From assembly GCF_006538345.1 (NCBI RefSeq), contig NZ_BJKL01000006.1:62001-126000 (forward strand): a DNA stretch of 64,000 nucleotides, in the 5' to 3' direction. The notes beneath the pieces were generated by a model, which searched no databases, had not been told where the DNA came from, and was given only the letters and a program-made list of their open reading frames with translations. This document shows, piece after piece, positions 62,262 through 64,000 of this stretch. Position numbers and translations under genes: made by a program. Source of the DNA: Alteromonas sp. KUL49 (GTDB lineage: Bacteria; Pseudomonadota; Gammaproteobacteria; Enterobacterales; Alteromonadaceae). Every line of letters begins with the position of its first letter. Position 1 is the stretch's first letter.

Positions 62262-62291
62262 CCTCAATGCGTTTTACAATAACGATTGAGG
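62262..62291 (-). promoter_or_regulatory. Hairpin sequestering the btuB ribosome binding site
   Basis: On the minus strand CCTCAAT (62291-62285) pairs with ATTGAGG (62268-62262) across a 16-base loop. The right arm contains the GAGG Shine-Dalgarno of btuB. It probably forms the translational expression platform of the upstream cobalamin riboswitch. Confidence 0.6.
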
Positions 62292-62407
62292 GAGGGGAAA
62301 GGTATGCAATAGCACGTTTATAAGAAGGTAGTGCTATATCAAAGCCATAGGCCAAGTCGATGCATTCCAATGAAGCCCTCCGCTCCATTCGCAAAAATAA
62401 TGTACTT

Positions 62408-62580
62408 TAGGCCGGTGTCGGGCTCCTCTTAAAAAGAGATACCGTTGCGGGGGCAGCGGAGGCTTAACGTCACACACCACACAGTGACGCATTACCACAC
62501 TTCCCGTTTAACCTATCCAGACCAGCTTGGTGAATCCTATTCAAAAACAATTAAATAGCGTCTGGCCGACAGGCACCTAA
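62408..62580 (-). ncRNA. Cobalamin riboswitch
   Basis: On the minus strand the conserved core elements occur in order: GGTGCC near 62577, AACGGGAAG near 62511, the GCTGCCCCCGCAACGGT block around 62457-62441, and a B12-box-like AGCCCGACACCGGCC near 62424-62410. These match the adenosylcobalamin riboswitch consensus. It lies between btuF and btuB and so should regulate btuB, reducing its translation when cobalamin is abundant. Boundaries are approximate. Confidence 0.9.
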
Positions 62581-62642
62581 AAGCGCGGCAACATTACAAA
62601 TAGTTAAGAGCAATGTCAAACGCCTGTTAGACACAGTTGATA

Positions 62643-63524
62643 TTACTTATCTTGTTGAGCGTAGAAGTCTCTTGCGGTTTGCAGGTGGGTACACAATATC
62701 GAAAGCTCATCAAGCATACGAGTGGTCATACGATGGACTTTGTCGGAGTTTGGATGAAAGATAAACCCGTTAGCTACCGCTGACAAATAGTCGTAATCTT
62801 GCCAAGTAATTCCGTCGATAGCAGACTCTCCATGCTGAGTGGGTTGTATAATCACTTGGGGCTGTTGTTCTAACACGCTTTCTAAACCAATTTGCGGGTA
62901 GTCTTCAGCGGCGTCCATGAAGGGATTCACGCCTCCGCACAAAGCCACTTGTTGCTGGGGCCATGCATTCCCAGCCACAGTACGTAGTGGTCTTGACCAC
63001 AGCTCATAGAAGACCGATACAGGAGTGGCATTGGCATATTTGCGTTTGAGTGTGTCTAGCTCACTGAGGTAGTCAGTCGCTATTTGCTCTGCAGTTTGTG
63101 ACCTGCCAGTTAACTGCCCAAGCATTTTTAGCTCACTGGCCACGTCTTCTAGTTGCTCTGGGTGTGAATACACCACCTCAAATCCAAGCTGTTGTAGTCT
63201 AGCGAGGTCATCTGGTGGGTTTCCTGTTTTCCAGGCAATAATAACGTCGGGTTGAAGCTCTATAACTCGCTCTATTTGGATACGGGCATAATTGCCAATA
63301 CGAGGGATTTGCTGCGCTTCGACAGGATAATCGGCGTAGTCTGTGGTACCCACAATTTGGTGTCCCGCACCTATGGCATACATCGACTCCACAATGTGCG
63401 GTGCTAATACGACAAAGCGGTGACTTTGTTTGGGATTGGTACTTTCAGCGAATGTCACTCCCGAAACAAGCAACACTGCTAAAACAGCCACTAGTTTACT
63501 CACAAACATCGTCACCTTTTTCAT
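62643..63524 (-). CDS. btuF: Cobalamin ABC transporter substrate-binding protein BtuF
   Basis: The 293-residue periplasmic protein starts at ATG 63524, sharing one base with the cobO stop (TAATG). It has a signal peptide (MKKVTMFVSKLVAVLAVLLVSGVTFA) and the helical-backbone metal-receptor fold: RFVVLAPHIVESMYAIGAGHQIVGTTDYADYP, RVIELQPDVIIAWKTGNP, VYSHPEQLEDVASEL. Family members bind B12 or Fe-siderophores; cobO, riboswitch and btuB neighbours make B12 the likely ligand. BtuC and BtuD are not in the window. Confidence 0.88.
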   Translation of the reverse strand: MKKVTMFVSKLVAVLAVLLVSGVTFAESTNPKQSHRFVVLAPHIVESMYAIGAGHQIVGTTDYADYPVEAQQIPRIGNYARIQIERVIELQPDVIIAWKTGNPPDDLARLQQLGFEVVYSHPEQLEDVASELKMLGQLTGRSQTAEQIATDYLSELDTLKRKYANATPVSVFYELWSRPLRTVAGNAWPQQQVALCGGVNPFMDAAEDYPQIGLESVLEQQPQVIIQPTQHGESAIDGITWQDYDYLSAVANGFIFHPNSDKVHRMTTRMLDELSILCTHLQTARDFYAQQDK

Positions 63525-64000
63525 TACCAATCGATTCCTTGCTGTGCTTTGATACCATTATCAAAAGCATGCTTTATTGATTTAACTTCACTGACGGTAT
63601 CAGCAATATCCATAACTTTGCGATGACAGGCTCTGCCCGTAACTACCACGTTTTGATGCTTTGGACGTTCACTCAATGCCGCAACCACCTCGTCTACGTC
63701 GAGGTATTTATAGGTGAGCATATAGGTAATTTCGTCCAACAGAACAAGGTCAATGGAGTCATCCTTCAACCACACTTTGGTTTGCTCCCACGCCTTCTGG
63801 GCAGCAGCTATGTCCTTTTCTTTATCTTGGGTTTCCCAAGTAAACCCAGTACCCATTACATGAAACGGTACGCCGCATTTCATCAATAGGTCGCGTTCAC
63901 CACAAGGCCATGTACCTTTTACATATTGCACTACCGCCGCTGACATACCGTGCCCCACCGCTCGAGTCACTGTACCAAACCCAGAGGTAGACTTACCTTT
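63524..64000 (-). CDS. cobO: Cob(I)alamin adenosyltransferase CobO/BtuR (truncated by the window edge)
   Basis: The visible 158 residues run off the right end of the window. The Walker-A-like loop is partly present at the edge (GKSTSGFGT), then AVVQYVKGTWPCGERDLL, FTWETQDKEKDIAAAQKAWE, LVLLDEITYMLTYKYLD and VVVTGRACHRKVMDIADTVSEV. CobO transfers the adenosyl group from ATP to cob(I)alamin. The N-terminal residues lie beyond 64000. It is coupled to btuF by a TAATG overlap. Confidence 0.94.
   Translation of the reverse strand, partial: KGKSTSGFGTVTRAVGHGMSAAVVQYVKGTWPCGERDLLMKCGVPFHVMGTGFTWETQDKEKDIAAAQKAWEQTKVWLKDDSIDLVLLDEITYMLTYKYLDVDEVVAALSERPKHQNVVVTGRACHRKVMDIADTVSEVKSIKHAFDNGIKAQQGIDW

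Overview
The window looks like a chromosomal segment of a marine gammaproteobacterium of the Alteromonadaceae (Alteromonas, Paraglaciecola or a relative). The core genes (mreBCD-maf-rng-yhdP-tldD, pmbA/darP, mutY-yggX, trmB-rsmC, arcA) have gammaproteobacterial content and order. The accessory genes (PL7 alginate lyase, TonB-dependent receptor with a tryptophan-halogenase-like protein and SapC, GH2 and GH36 galactosidases) are typical of marine polysaccharide and oligosaccharide degraders. The genus assignment is inference, since no rRNA is present.

Region 1 (1-18150) is accessory and partly decayed. It holds the N-terminal half of a PL7 alginate lyase lipoprotein, a large unknown lipoprotein, a broken three-gene cluster (HTH-membrane regulator, small membrane protein, secreted beta-lactamase-fold hydrolase), two unknown secreted proteins, a 2349-residue secreted Rhs/YD-repeat protein with a nuclease-like C-terminus and a small probable immunity gene, a frameshifted Tat-exported beta-helix protein, and a metallo-beta-lactamase-fold plus capsule-type gene pair. 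It ends at tRNA-Phe, whose 3' end and terminator are duplicated as a 60-bp direct repeat.

Region 2 (18356-33453) is mostly core: tRNA-Phe, yggX, mutY, an alpha/beta hydrolase, trmB-rsmC, glgA, a sensor kinase broken at an A7 tract, arcA, lacZ with a divergent AraC regulator, def, pmbA and darP.

Region 3 (33512-44795) is a long minus-strand run, mreB-mreC-mreD-maf-rng-yhdP-nitrilase-tldD: cell shape, nucleotide-pool cleaning, RNA processing, envelope lipid homeostasis and peptide maturation. An unknown inner-membrane-anchored protein lies upstream of mreB.

Region 4 (44874-49539) is a glycerol-3-phosphate regulon: glpD plus a histidine phosphatase, glpR, and divergent glpK with a near-consensus GlpR operator. 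No glpF is present.

Region 5 (49643-58876) is an alpha-galactoside utilisation locus. A TonB-dependent receptor imports the sugar, a flavin-dependent halogenase-like protein and a SapC protein have unknown roles, a sodium:solute symporter crosses the inner membrane and a GH36 alpha-galactosidase cleaves the substrate. AAACGTTT-core palindromes precede both the receptor and the GH36 gene, suggesting one LacI/GalR-type regulator encoded elsewhere.

Region 6 (58988-64000) has an unknown membrane protein and then minus-strand cobalamin genes: cobO (cut by the window end), btuF, a cobalamin riboswitch and btuB. A hairpin covers the btuB ribosome binding site.

Three reading-frame breaks are single missing bases, two of them in A runs, and a fourth gene has an in-frame stop. 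Sequencing or assembly error must be excluded before calling these genes dead.
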